5,612 nucleotides of DNA, from positions 1 to 5,612 of the forward strand of contig JACXUE010000085.1 of the NCBI GenBank assembly GCA_014764075.1, read 5' to 3'. Under the pieces are notes generated by a model. That model was given only the letters and a program-made list of their open reading frames with translations. It was not told where the DNA came from and did not search any database. Source of the DNA: Sulfuricurvum sp. GTDB lineage: Bacteria > Campylobacterota > Campylobacteria > Campylobacterales > Sulfurimonadaceae. Positions 1 through 5,612 of the stretch are shown in pieces (the first letter of the stretch is position 1; every line of letters starts with the position of its first letter). The position numbers and the translations under genes are program-made.

Positions 1-723
1 GCTCCTTATAAAAGTGGGCATTTCCAAAATATGGGAACTGCGGCAATCGGTGATGATACGAACGGAGTGACCGCCATAGCTGCAATTTATTCCGGAATCC
101 CAGGTCTTAAATTACAAATTTGGGATTATTACGCACACGATATCCTTAACGTCATTTATGCCGAAGCAAATTATGGATGGAGTTATGCAAGTGGTGTAGC
201 ACCGTATGTTGCTGCTCAATGGATTAATGAACGCGATGTAGGTTCAAATAATGTCATCAATAATGTTCAGAGTGATTTTATTGCAGCTAAAATGGGAGTT
301 AAGATCGGTAACTTAGATGTTTCAGGTGCAATTTCTCACAATAGCTCAAGTGATTCGGCTGCAATTCATGGAGGAACAATCACTCCGTGGGGTGGAATGC
401 CTGCATATACACAAGGTATGGTAACTCGCCATCAATTCATGGCTGGAACAGATGCATGGAAATTGGCAGGGACGTATAATTTTAAAGATATGGGTGCGAA
501 TGTAACGACAACTCTTTATTATACAAGTTTTGATATAGAAGGTTTCACCGGATCTTATACTAGTGGTAAAACAACTGAACCGGGATTTGATATCATTTGG
601 AACCCTGAAGCGGTTAAAAATCTTCAACTCCGAGTTCGTGGAAACTTTCCGGACAAATTCAAAAATGCAGCTGAAGACACTAGCTGGGATGAATACCGCT
701 TTATTGCGAACTACAACTTTTAA
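1..723 (+). CDS. OprD-family-like outer membrane porin, C-terminal part (5' end outside window)
   Basis: The reading frame is open from base 1 and ends at TAA 721-723, giving about 240 residues of a longer protein; the first Met in frame (base 31) is internal, not a start. The sequence has the look of a transmembrane beta-barrel: alternating aromatic/hydrophobic and polar residues, many Gly, Asn, Thr and Tyr, no hydrophobic helices, and a final strand ending in Tyr-Asn-Phe, the terminal Phe used by the BAM machinery. The ending, with an RVRGNFP segment followed by WDEYRFIANYNF, resembles OprD-like porins of Campylobacterota as I remember them. Such porins form outer-membrane channels for small solutes, often carboxylates or amino acids. 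Its stop overlaps the ribosome-binding site of yjcH, so it is probably co-transcribed with the acetate transporter genes and may admit acetate. Substrate is inferred from context only. The family call is fairly firm; a general Campylobacter-type major porin is the alternative. Confidence 0.8.
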   Translation, partial: APYKSGHFQNMGTAAIGDDTNGVTAIAAIYSGIPGLKLQIWDYYAHDILNVIYAEANYGWSYASGVAPYVAAQWINERDVGSNNVINNVQSDFIAAKMGVKIGNLDVSGAISHNSSSDSAAIHGGTITPWGGMPAYTQGMVTRHQFMAGTDAWKLAGTYNFKDMGANVTTTLYYTSFDIEGFTGSYTSGKTTEPGFDIIWNPEAVKNLQLRVRGNFPDKFKNAAEDTSWDEYRFIANYNF

Positions 724-729
724 GGAGGG
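722..729 (+). promoter_or_regulatory. Strong ribosome-binding site of yjcH, overlapping the porin stop codon
   Basis: AAGGAGGG lies 6 bases before the ATG at 736 and is a near-perfect Shine-Dalgarno sequence. Its first two bases are the last two bases of the porin TAA stop, so ribosomes ending the porin stop right at this site. This supports co-transcription and possible translational coupling. Confidence 0.85.
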
Positions 730-735
730 TAAGTC

Positions 736-1050
736 ATGAAACAAGAGATGGTTGATATGATCAAAAACGATCCCGATTACATCAAGCTCGTAGCTGAGCG
801 TAGTAAATTCGCTTGGACATTGACGATTGTTATGCTTATTATCTATTTCGGGTTTGTTTTGGTCATTGCTTTTGATCCAAAACTTTTGGGGACACCGCTC
901 TCTGCGGGTTCAGTAACGACGGTAGGGATTCCGGTAGGGATCGGAGTCATCATCAGCGCGTTTGTTTTGACGGGGATTTATGTCCGCCGTGCTAACAGCG
1001 AGTTTGATGAACTTACAGCACGAATCAAAGCAAAAGCAAAGGGAGAGTGA
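736..1050 (+). CDS. yjcH: DUF485 inner-membrane protein, YjcH-type partner of ActP
   Basis: This 104-residue protein closely matches E. coli YjcH (DUF485) over most of its length, judged from memory. It has a charged N-terminal segment, a first membrane helix at about residues 25-46, a short loop with the family LGTPL stretch (51-55), a second helix at about 63-83, and the conserved end YVRRAN..FDEL (82-93) before a Lys-rich tail. Two-helix DUF485 proteins are nearly always encoded next to actP-type symporters and are thought to be small subunits or helpers of the transporter; their exact role is not established. The ATG at 736 has an excellent ribosome-binding site. The stop TGA (1048-1050) overlaps the actP ATG by one base, so the two products are probably made in a linked ratio. 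E. coli has the order acs-yjcH-actP; here the pair precedes acs and is separated from it. Confidence 0.93.
   Translation: MKQEMVDMIKNDPDYIKLVAERSKFAWTLTIVMLIIYFGFVLVIAFDPKLLGTPLSAGSVTTVGIPVGIGVIISAFVLTGIYVRRANSEFDELTARIKAKAKGE
1041..1045 (+). promoter_or_regulatory. Ribosome-binding site that decides the actP start
   Basis: GGGAG lies inside the last codons of yjcH. It is 4 bases before ATG 1050 but only 1 base before the in-frame GTG at 1047. The spacing favours ATG 1050 as the start and makes the yjcH stop and actP start overlap as TGATG. Confidence 0.6.
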
Positions 1051-2714
1051 TGAAAACATTACTATTAGTACTTCTTACAAGCTTTGCGGCGTTCGCAGGT
1101 GAAGCACTAACCGGTGAAGTGGAAAAACAAGCGTTGAACATGTCGGCAATCATCATGTTCTTGATTTTCGTGGGGGCAACACTCGGTATTACGTACTGGG
1201 CGGCGAAACGTACTAAAACAGCAAAAGATTTCTATACTGCCGGCGGAGGGATCACAGGGCTCCAAAACGGTATGGCGATCGCGGGTGACTATATGTCAGC
1301 GGCATCATTTTTAGGGATTTCGGCTCTCGTATACGCTAAAGGTTACGATGGATTGATCTATTCGATCGGGTTTTTGGTCGGTTGGCCGATTATCTTGTTT
1401 ATGGTGGCTGAACAGCTCCGTAACCTTGGTAAATACACATTTGCAGACGTTGCATCGTACCGTTTGCGTCAAACTCCTATCCGTACTTTGGCAGCGTTTG
1501 GTTCGATTGTAACGGTTATCTTGTATTTGATCGCTCAAATGGTAGGGGCAGGAAAATTGATCCAACTCCTTTTTGGTCTTGAGTATGAAGTGGCAGTTAT
1601 TCTCGTCGGTGTATTGATGATCCTTTACGTCACGTTCGGGGGAATGCTCGCGACAACTTGGGTTCAAATCATCAAAGCGTTCTTGTTGCTCTCAGGAGCC
1701 ACATTTATGGCGGTTGCGGTTATGGCTCACTATAACTTTAACTTCGAATCGTTGTTTGCTAAAGCGGTTGAACTCAAAGGGACTATCGACATCATGGCTC
1801 CGGGAGGATTGGTCAGCGATCCGATTTCAGCGATTTCGCTCGGTATTGCGTTGATGTTCGGTACGGCGGGACTTCCGCATATCCTTATGCGCTTTTTCAC
1901 CGTTAGTGATGCGAAAGAGGCGCGTAAATCGGTTTTCTATGCGACAGGGTTTATCGGGTATTTCTATATTTTGACGTTTATCATCGGTTTCGGTGCGACG
2001 GTTATGGTTTTCCAAAATCCAGAATATCTTGATGCCGCAAAACATGCGATTAACGGCGGATATCCAATCCTCGGTGGAGATAACATGGCGGCAATCCACT
2101 TGTCACATGCGGTTGGTGGAGACTTTTTTCTCGGATTTATCTCTGCGGTAGCGTTTGCGACAATCCTAGCGGTTGTTTCTGGGTTGACTCTTGCGGGTGC
2201 TTCGGCGATTTCACATGACCTTTATGCATCGGTTCTCCGTGCAGGACGTGTAGATGGAATGATGGAGATGAAAGTTTCTAAAATCTCGACGGTTGTGTTG
2301 GGGTTGGTTTCGATTTACCTCGGTATCGCATTTGAAGGGCAAAACATTGCGTTCATGGTAGGATTGGCGTTTGCCATCGCGGCATCGGCAAACTTCCCGA
2401 TTTTGTTCCTTTCAATGTTTTGGTCTAAATTGACAACTCGCGGTGCCTTGGTCGGAGGTTCGTTCGGTTTACTAACAGCGGCAGTTCTCGTAGTACTTGG
2501 GCCAACCGTTTGGGTTGATGTATTGAAAAATTCGGAGGCGATTTTCCCATACAAATATCCGGCATTATTCTCGGTGGGTGCGGCATTTATCGGAATTTGG
2601 TTTTTCTCGATTACCGACAACAGCGAGAGTGCTGCAAAAGAGCGTGAAGCGTTCGAAGCACAAAATATCCGTAGCCAAACCGGCATCGGAGCTGATGGTG
2701 CAGTAGAGCACTAA
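1050..2714 (+). CDS. actP: Cation:acetate symporter ActP (sodium:solute symporter family)
   Basis: This 554-residue protein is an SSS-family secondary transporter of the inner membrane, importing acetate and related short monocarboxylates with a cation. It matches E. coli ActP (549 residues) almost end to end as I recall that sequence. Visible features are an N-terminal hydrophobic segment with a likely signal-peptidase site after FAAFA (about residue 16), a first helix at about 31-50, the conserved AIAGDYMSAASFLG core (76-89), the GYDG motif (98-101), the family signature GTAGLPHILMRFF (271-283), and the helix AVAFATILAVVSGLTLAGAS (366-385), which in this fold contributes to the sodium site. 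The C-terminal SQTGIG end (542-547) is also ActP-like. The start is taken as ATG 1050 rather than GTG 1047 because of ribosome-binding-site spacing. Two stop codons follow in a row (2712-2717). Specific substrates cannot be read from sequence, but acs downstream supports acetate. Confidence 0.96.
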   Translation: MKTLLLVLLTSFAAFAGEALTGEVEKQALNMSAIIMFLIFVGATLGITYWAAKRTKTAKDFYTAGGGITGLQNGMAIAGDYMSAASFLGISALVYAKGYDGLIYSIGFLVGWPIILFMVAEQLRNLGKYTFADVASYRLRQTPIRTLAAFGSIVTVILYLIAQMVGAGKLIQLLFGLEYEVAVILVGVLMILYVTFGGMLATTWVQIIKAFLLLSGATFMAVAVMAHYNFNFESLFAKAVELKGTIDIMAPGGLVSDPISAISLGIALMFGTAGLPHILMRFFTVSDAKEARKSVFYATGFIGYFYILTFIIGFGATVMVFQNPEYLDAAKHAINGGYPILGGDNMAAIHLSHAVGGDFFLGFISAVAFATILAVVSGLTLAGASAISHDLYASVLRAGRVDGMMEMKVSKISTVVLGLVSIYLGIAFEGQNIAFMVGLAFAIAASANFPILFLSMFWSKLTTRGALVGGSFGLLTAAVLVVLGPTVWVDVLKNSEAIFPYKYPALFSVGAAFIGIWFFSITDNSESAAKEREAFEAQNIRSQTGIGADGAVEH

Positions 2715-2733
2715 TAAAAGCACTCGGCTTTTA
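2715..2733 (+). terminator. Weak terminator-like hairpin after actP
   Basis: TAAAAGC (2715-2721) pairs perfectly with GCTTTTA (2727-2733) around the loop ACTCG, directly after the actP stop. The 3' arm supplies four T, as in short A/T-flanked intrinsic terminators, and the symmetric arms could work in both directions. Only two G-C pairs hold the stem and no long T run follows, so termination would be partial at best. It may reduce readthrough from the porin-yjcH-actP unit into the next genes. Confidence 0.4.
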
Positions 2734-2738
2734 AAATC

Positions 2739-2754
2739 TGCCTCGGACGAGGCA
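2739..2754. other. Perfect GC-rich hairpin in the actP downstream gap
   Basis: TGCCTC (2739-2744) and GAGGCA (2749-2754) form a perfect 6-bp stem with the loop GGAC. It is the strongest small hairpin in the gap. It lacks a following T run, so it is not a standard terminator. It could protect the 3' end of the actP transcript or be part of a dispersed palindromic repeat. Confidence 0.5.
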
Positions 2755-2763
2755 AGCTTTAGT

Positions 2764-2807
2764 GCCGTAGCGGCTAACGTAGTAGAAGGGGCTTTTGCTC
2801 CTGCCGC
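2764..2807. other. Overlapping, mutually exclusive hairpins upstream of the DUF294 gene
   Basis: GCCG (2764-2767) can pair with CGGC (2771-2774). Alternatively GCGGC (2770-2774) can pair with GCCGC (2803-2807), stacked directly on an inner hairpin of AGGGGC (2787-2792) with GCTCCT (2797-2802, one G-T pair) and a TTTT loop. The two folds share bases 2771-2774 and cannot coexist. The region lies 28 bases or more upstream of the TTG start of the next gene. Whether this is a leader structure, a repeat element or chance cannot be told from one copy. Confidence 0.35.
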
Positions 2808-2824
2808 GTTTAAATAATCTATTT

Positions 2825-2829
2825 AGGAG
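2825..2829 (+). promoter_or_regulatory. Ribosome-binding site supporting a TTG start
   Basis: AGGAG lies 6 bases before TTG 2836. The first in-frame ATG (2866, residue 11) has no comparable site upstream, so TTG is the better start. TTG usually gives lower initiation, which suits a low-abundance regulatory protein. Confidence 0.7.
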
Positions 2830-2835
2830 TCACTT

Positions 2836-4659
2836 TTGAGTCTTTTTGACCAAAAATCGCTGTTGATGTCGATTCACCCGTTTGACCTCTTAGGGGAACG
2901 GGAGATTGAGAAATTAATGGCCCAAATGGATATTGCCTATTATCCTAAGGAGACGGTTCTCATCAACCCTAGGGTAAGAGCTGAATCGCTTTACATTATC
3001 ATCAAAGGTATCGTCAACGAAAGTGTGGAGGGTGAACTTCAAAACGTTTATGGGGAGAGCGACAGCTTTGATGCCAACTCCCTGATTTATGGAAATACCC
3101 AAAGCACCTTTAGTGTTGCCGAAGACCTTATCTGCTATGAACTTCCCAAAGAATCTTTTCTTAATCTTCTCCAAGACGTCGAATCTTTTCAAAACTATTT
3201 TATGCAAGATTTTATCACTAAACACCAAAGCCTTAAAGAGCGTCAGCACCAAAATGAATTGACCCCTTTTATGGTTTCGCGTGTTGATGAGATCTATTTG
3301 CATGCACCTTGCTTTGTTGACGCTTCAACACCCATTAAAGATGCATTGCGTCAAATGGCGAACCAGAATGCGAATGTTGTTTTGGTCAAGAAAGAGGATC
3401 GGATTGGAATCGTCACCGATACAAATCTTCGTGAGAAATTACTGTTGAGTGATAAGAGTCGAAATGATCCGATCGGTGAAATAGCGACGTTCGGTTTGAT
3501 TACGATTGAGCGGAGCGATTTTTTGTTCAACGCTTTATTGCTTTTTACTAAACATGGTGTCAAGCGGTTGGTGGTCACCGAAAACGATGCAATAATTGGA
3601 ATTCTTGAGCAATTCGATTTGTTGAGCCATTTTGCCAATCATACCCATCTCATCGCCGCATCGATCGAGAGATCGAGGAGTATTGACGAGCTTCAAAGTG
3701 CACAACGCTCTTTGACCCATTTGGTCAGATCATTGACCAGCAAAGGGGTAAAAGTACGCTACGTCTCCAAATTGGTGAGCGAACTTAACGCTAAAACGTA
3801 TCGTAAAGTGTTTGAGATGGTTGTTCCGCAACCGTTGCAGCATAAATGCGCATTGATTATCATGGGCTCAGAGGGGCGGGCTGAGCAGATTTTGCGTACC
3901 GATCAAGATAACGCCCTTATTATTCGTGATGATGAAGATATCAAAGCGTTTGAGCCGTACATGACGCAACTCAACAATTATTTGCTGCAGCTGGGATTCC
4001 CCGCATGCAACGGGAACGTGATGGTAAGCAATCCGTATTGGAGACGAAACGTCAGTGGGTACAAGAAACTGATAAGCGGATGGGTTGATACTTTGAATGA
4101 AGAGTCGCTGATGGGATTGTCAATCTTTTTGGATGCCCATTGCGTTGCTGGGGATTGTGAATTGCTCTTGGAATGCCGAAGCTATTTGGATGAGCATTTC
4201 GAGGGGAGAAGCGATATCTTGGCCCATGCCGCGAAAGCGGCGTTGGCGTTTGAGACCCCTTTATCGCTTATCGGCAGTTTTATTTTAGGACGAGCCGAAC
4301 ACGGGAGCGAATTCGATATCAAAAAAGGGGGGATCTTTGCGATTGTGCATGGCATCCGCGTCCTCTCTTTGGAGCACAAAATCGGCACCACAAATACAAC
4401 AGAGCGAATTAAAGAACTGAACAATAAAGGGATTTTTGATCGGGAATTCGCGAATGAATTGATTGAAGCGTACGATACGCTGCTTAGTATTCGTTTGCGA
4501 TTTATTTTGGGACAAAAACAAAGGAGTGATCAATACAATTACGTCAATCCCAAAATGCTGAGCAAACCTGAGAGGGATTTGCTCAAAGATGCGTTTAAAA
4601 TCGTCAACACGTTCAAAAAATTTCTCACCTACCATTTTCATTTGGGGATGGTGGTGTAA
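2836..4659 (+). CDS. Cyclic-nucleotide-like / CBS-pair / DUF294 nucleotidyltransferase signalling protein
   Basis: This 607-residue cytosolic protein has four parts. Residues about 15-115 look like a cyclic-nucleotide-binding (cNMP) beta-barrel, but the phosphate-binding loop (about 75-95) lacks the usual Gly-Glu and Arg, so cAMP binding is doubtful. Residues about 152-205 and 213-265 are two CBS domains, which commonly bind adenine nucleotides such as AMP or ATP. Residues about 300-440 are a DUF294/GlnD-like nucleotidyltransferase with GSEGR (344-348) and TDQDN (355-359), the latter holding the two metal-binding Asp, followed by FPACNGN (388-394). Residues about 460-600 are the DUF294 C-terminal helical domain with DIKKGG (494-499), NTTERI (520-525) and RLR (553-555). 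By analogy with GlnD it may transfer a nucleotide to a protein or other target in response to energy state; its target is unknown. Start is TTG 2836. Its stop overlaps the exonuclease ATG by one base. There are no membrane segments. Domain calls are firm, function is not. Confidence 0.9.
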   Translation: MSLFDQKSLLMSIHPFDLLGEREIEKLMAQMDIAYYPKETVLINPRVRAESLYIIIKGIVNESVEGELQNVYGESDSFDANSLIYGNTQSTFSVAEDLICYELPKESFLNLLQDVESFQNYFMQDFITKHQSLKERQHQNELTPFMVSRVDEIYLHAPCFVDASTPIKDALRQMANQNANVVLVKKEDRIGIVTDTNLREKLLLSDKSRNDPIGEIATFGLITIERSDFLFNALLLFTKHGVKRLVVTENDAIIGILEQFDLLSHFANHTHLIAASIERSRSIDELQSAQRSLTHLVRSLTSKGVKVRYVSKLVSELNAKTYRKVFEMVVPQPLQHKCALIIMGSEGRAEQILRTDQDNALIIRDDEDIKAFEPYMTQLNNYLLQLGFPACNGNVMVSNPYWRRNVSGYKKLISGWVDTLNEESLMGLSIFLDAHCVAGDCELLLECRSYLDEHFEGRSDILAHAAKAALAFETPLSLIGSFILGRAEHGSEFDIKKGGIFAIVHGIRVLSLEHKIGTTNTTERIKELNNKGIFDREFANELIEAYDTLLSIRLRFILGQKQRSDQYNYVNPKMLSKPERDLLKDAFKIVNTFKKFLTYHFHLGMVV

Positions 4660-5261
4660 TGTTCGCTTTACTCAAGCGTGCATGGAATCGTCGCGGACTC
4701 AACGATGAGAGTTACGCGTGGATGTTTGATTCCTATGACGGGGATGAAGTGGTCGTGTTTGATACCGAAACAACGGGATTGAACACCAAAAAAGATGAAA
4801 TACTCAGCATCGGTGCGGTCAAGGTCAAAGGGGATCGTATTTTGACCTCCGAGAGCTTTGAACTCTTTTTAAAGCCCTCACGAGAGATTAGCTCTGAGAG
4901 TATCAAAATACACCACATTCGTCCGTGTGATTTGGAGGGTGCAATCCCCCCATTGGAAGGGGCAAAAAAGTTTCTCGATTTTATCGGAAACCGCCCATTG
5001 GTAGGGTATTATTTGGAGTTTGATATGGCGATGATGAATCGCCTCATTAAATCTTGGCTGGGGTGTGAATTGCCTCATAGACAAATTGAGATTTCCGGGC
5101 TTTATTTTGATAGAAAAATTGCTTTGATTCCTCAAGGAAACATTGATTTGCGCTTTGATACAATCCTCCGAGATTTGAATATCCCGAGGATGGGACAGCA
5201 TAATGCGCTAAACGATGCGATCATGACCGCAATGGTCTATATAAAATTACAACACACATAA
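4659..5261 (+). CDS. DEDDh 3'-5' exonuclease, DnaQ/PolC-epsilon-like
   Basis: This 200-residue protein carries the full DEDDh exonuclease set: Exo I in VFDTETTGL (33-41; Asp35, Glu37), Exo II in LVGYYLEFD (114-122; Asp122), and Exo III in HNALNDA (181-187; His181, Asp186). These residues bind two metal ions and cleave nucleotides from 3' ends. The Exo II motif has Tyr-Tyr where many relatives have His-Asn, but catalytic residues are intact. An N-terminal segment of about 30 residues, rich in Trp, Arg and Tyr, precedes the fold and could be a partner contact. It is not the replicative epsilon subunit on context grounds: it sits in an acetate locus and is coupled to the DUF294 gene through a TAATG stop/start overlap. 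The ATG at 4659 is favoured by that overlap and a modest GGTGG at 4650-4654. Substrate (DNA, RNA or short oligonucleotides) cannot be told from sequence. Confidence 0.9.
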   Translation: MFALLKRAWNRRGLNDESYAWMFDSYDGDEVVVFDTETTGLNTKKDEILSIGAVKVKGDRILTSESFELFLKPSREISSESIKIHHIRPCDLEGAIPPLEGAKKFLDFIGNRPLVGYYLEFDMAMMNRLIKSWLGCELPHRQIEISGLYFDRKIALIPQGNIDLRFDTILRDLNIPRMGQHNALNDAIMTAMVYIKLQHT

Positions 5262-5275
5262 ATTAAACTAAACAC

Positions 5276-5281
5276 AAGGAG
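5276..5281 (+). promoter_or_regulatory. Ribosome-binding site of acs
   Basis: AAGGAG lies 8 bases before ATG 5290, in the 28-base gap after the exonuclease stop. The strong site suggests efficient acs translation. The short gap holds no terminator hairpin that I can see, so acs can be read through from the genes upstream. Confidence 0.8.
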
Positions 5282-5289
5282 CCTTAATT

Positions 5290-5612
5290 ATGAGCGATAT
5301 TGTTAAACCAACTTTTCAACCAAACCGCGAATTCGCTAAAAGTGCACGTATTAAAAATATGTGTGAATACAACGATTTGCAAACATGGGCAAAAGAGGAC
5401 TATGAAGGGTTTTGGGGGCACTTCGCCAGTGAAAAAATTGATTGGTTCGAGCCGTATACGAACGTATTGGATGAGAGCAACATGCCTTTCGTCAAATGGT
5501 TTGAAGGGGGAAAGCTTAACGTTGCTCATCAATGTATCGATCGTCATTTGGATAGCCGTAAAAACAAAGCGGCGATCATTTTTGAAGGTGATCGCGGTGA
5601 CAAGCAAGTGGT
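5290..5612 (+). CDS. acs: Acetyl-CoA synthetase (AMP-forming), N-terminal part (3' end outside window)
   Basis: The frame opens at ATG 5290 and stays open to the window edge, giving 107 full codons of a protein that is usually about 650 residues. The visible part is the Acs N-terminal domain: the YEGFWGHFASEKIDWFEPY stretch (38-56) and MPFVKWFEGGKLNVAHQCIDR (65-85) are characteristic, including the KWF..G.LN and C.DRH pattern. The AMP-binding core and the acetylatable lysine lie beyond the window. Acs activates acetate with ATP and CoA to acetyl-CoA in the cytosol, the step that follows ActP import. Propionyl-CoA synthetase relatives share this domain, but the actP/yjcH neighbourhood favours acetate. 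It probably belongs to the same unit as the DUF294 and exonuclease genes. Confidence 0.92.
   Translation, partial: MSDIVKPTFQPNREFAKSARIKNMCEYNDLQTWAKEDYEGFWGHFASEKIDWFEPYTNVLDESNMPFVKWFEGGKLNVAHQCIDRHLDSRKNKAAIIFEGDRGDKQV

Noticed and set aside
475..480. Perfect TATAAT inside the porin gene as a promoter for yjcH-actP
   Set aside because: No -35 at the right distance and it lies over 250 bases upstream of yjcH within coding sequence.
1311..1667. Long minus-strand open frame inside actP, and similar ones in the other genes
   Set aside because: These are shadow frames: Cys/His/Arg-rich translations with no recognisable domain, lying opposite well-supported genes.
2707..2817. Open frame through the intergenic gap that reads as a plausible Ala/Ser-rich peptide ending at TAA 2815-2817
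   Set aside because: No ATG, GTG or TTG start follows the upstream in-frame stop at 2704-2706 and no ribosome-binding site serves it; the apparent codon bias is explained by the palindromic repeats.
2715..2835. Sigma-54 promoter (GG-N10-GC) before the DUF294 gene
   Set aside because: GG pairs in the gap were checked and none has GC at the required spacing.
3663..3678. Tandem GATCGAGA/GATCGAGG repeat
   Set aside because: Only two short copies within a coding region, explained by the Ile-Glu-Arg-Ser-Arg-Ser residues.
5238..5247. TATATAAAAT as a -10 box for a separate acs promoter
   Set aside because: It lies in the exonuclease coding end, has no -35-like hexamer at 16-18 bases, and A/T-rich matches are expected by chance; a weak promoter remains possible but unsupported.

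Overview
The window looks like chromosomal DNA from a Campylobacterota (Epsilonproteobacteria) species of the Sulfuricurvum/Sulfurimonas type. The porin tail is of the OprD-like kind common in that group, genes are tightly packed on one strand, and base composition is moderate, richer in G+C than Campylobacter or most Sulfurimonas. The genus is an inference; no rRNA or other marker gene is present.

All six genes lie on the + strand and form an acetate uptake and activation locus. Bases 1-723 are the 3' end of an outer-membrane porin. Its stop codon overlaps the ribosome-binding site of yjcH (736-1050, DUF485 membrane protein), which overlaps actP (1050-2714, sodium:acetate symporter). A 121-base gap (2715-2835) holds several hairpins, including a weak terminator-like one. 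Next come a 607-residue protein with cyclic-nucleotide-like, CBS-pair and DUF294 nucleotidyltransferase domains (2836-4659, TTG start) and a DEDDh 3'-5' exonuclease (4659-5261), which overlap by one base. After 28 bases, acs (acetyl-CoA synthetase) starts at 5290 and runs off the window.

Plausible flow: the porin lets small carboxylates cross the outer membrane, ActP with YjcH brings acetate across the inner membrane, and Acs converts it to acetyl-CoA. The sensor-nucleotidyltransferase and the exonuclease sit between transport and activation genes. To my knowledge, similar DUF294 and DnaQ-like genes lie beside acs/actP in other proteobacteria, yet their role is unclear. This pair is the least understood part of the window and the best candidate for an undescribed regulatory system. 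No tRNA, rRNA, CRISPR array or insertion sequence was seen.
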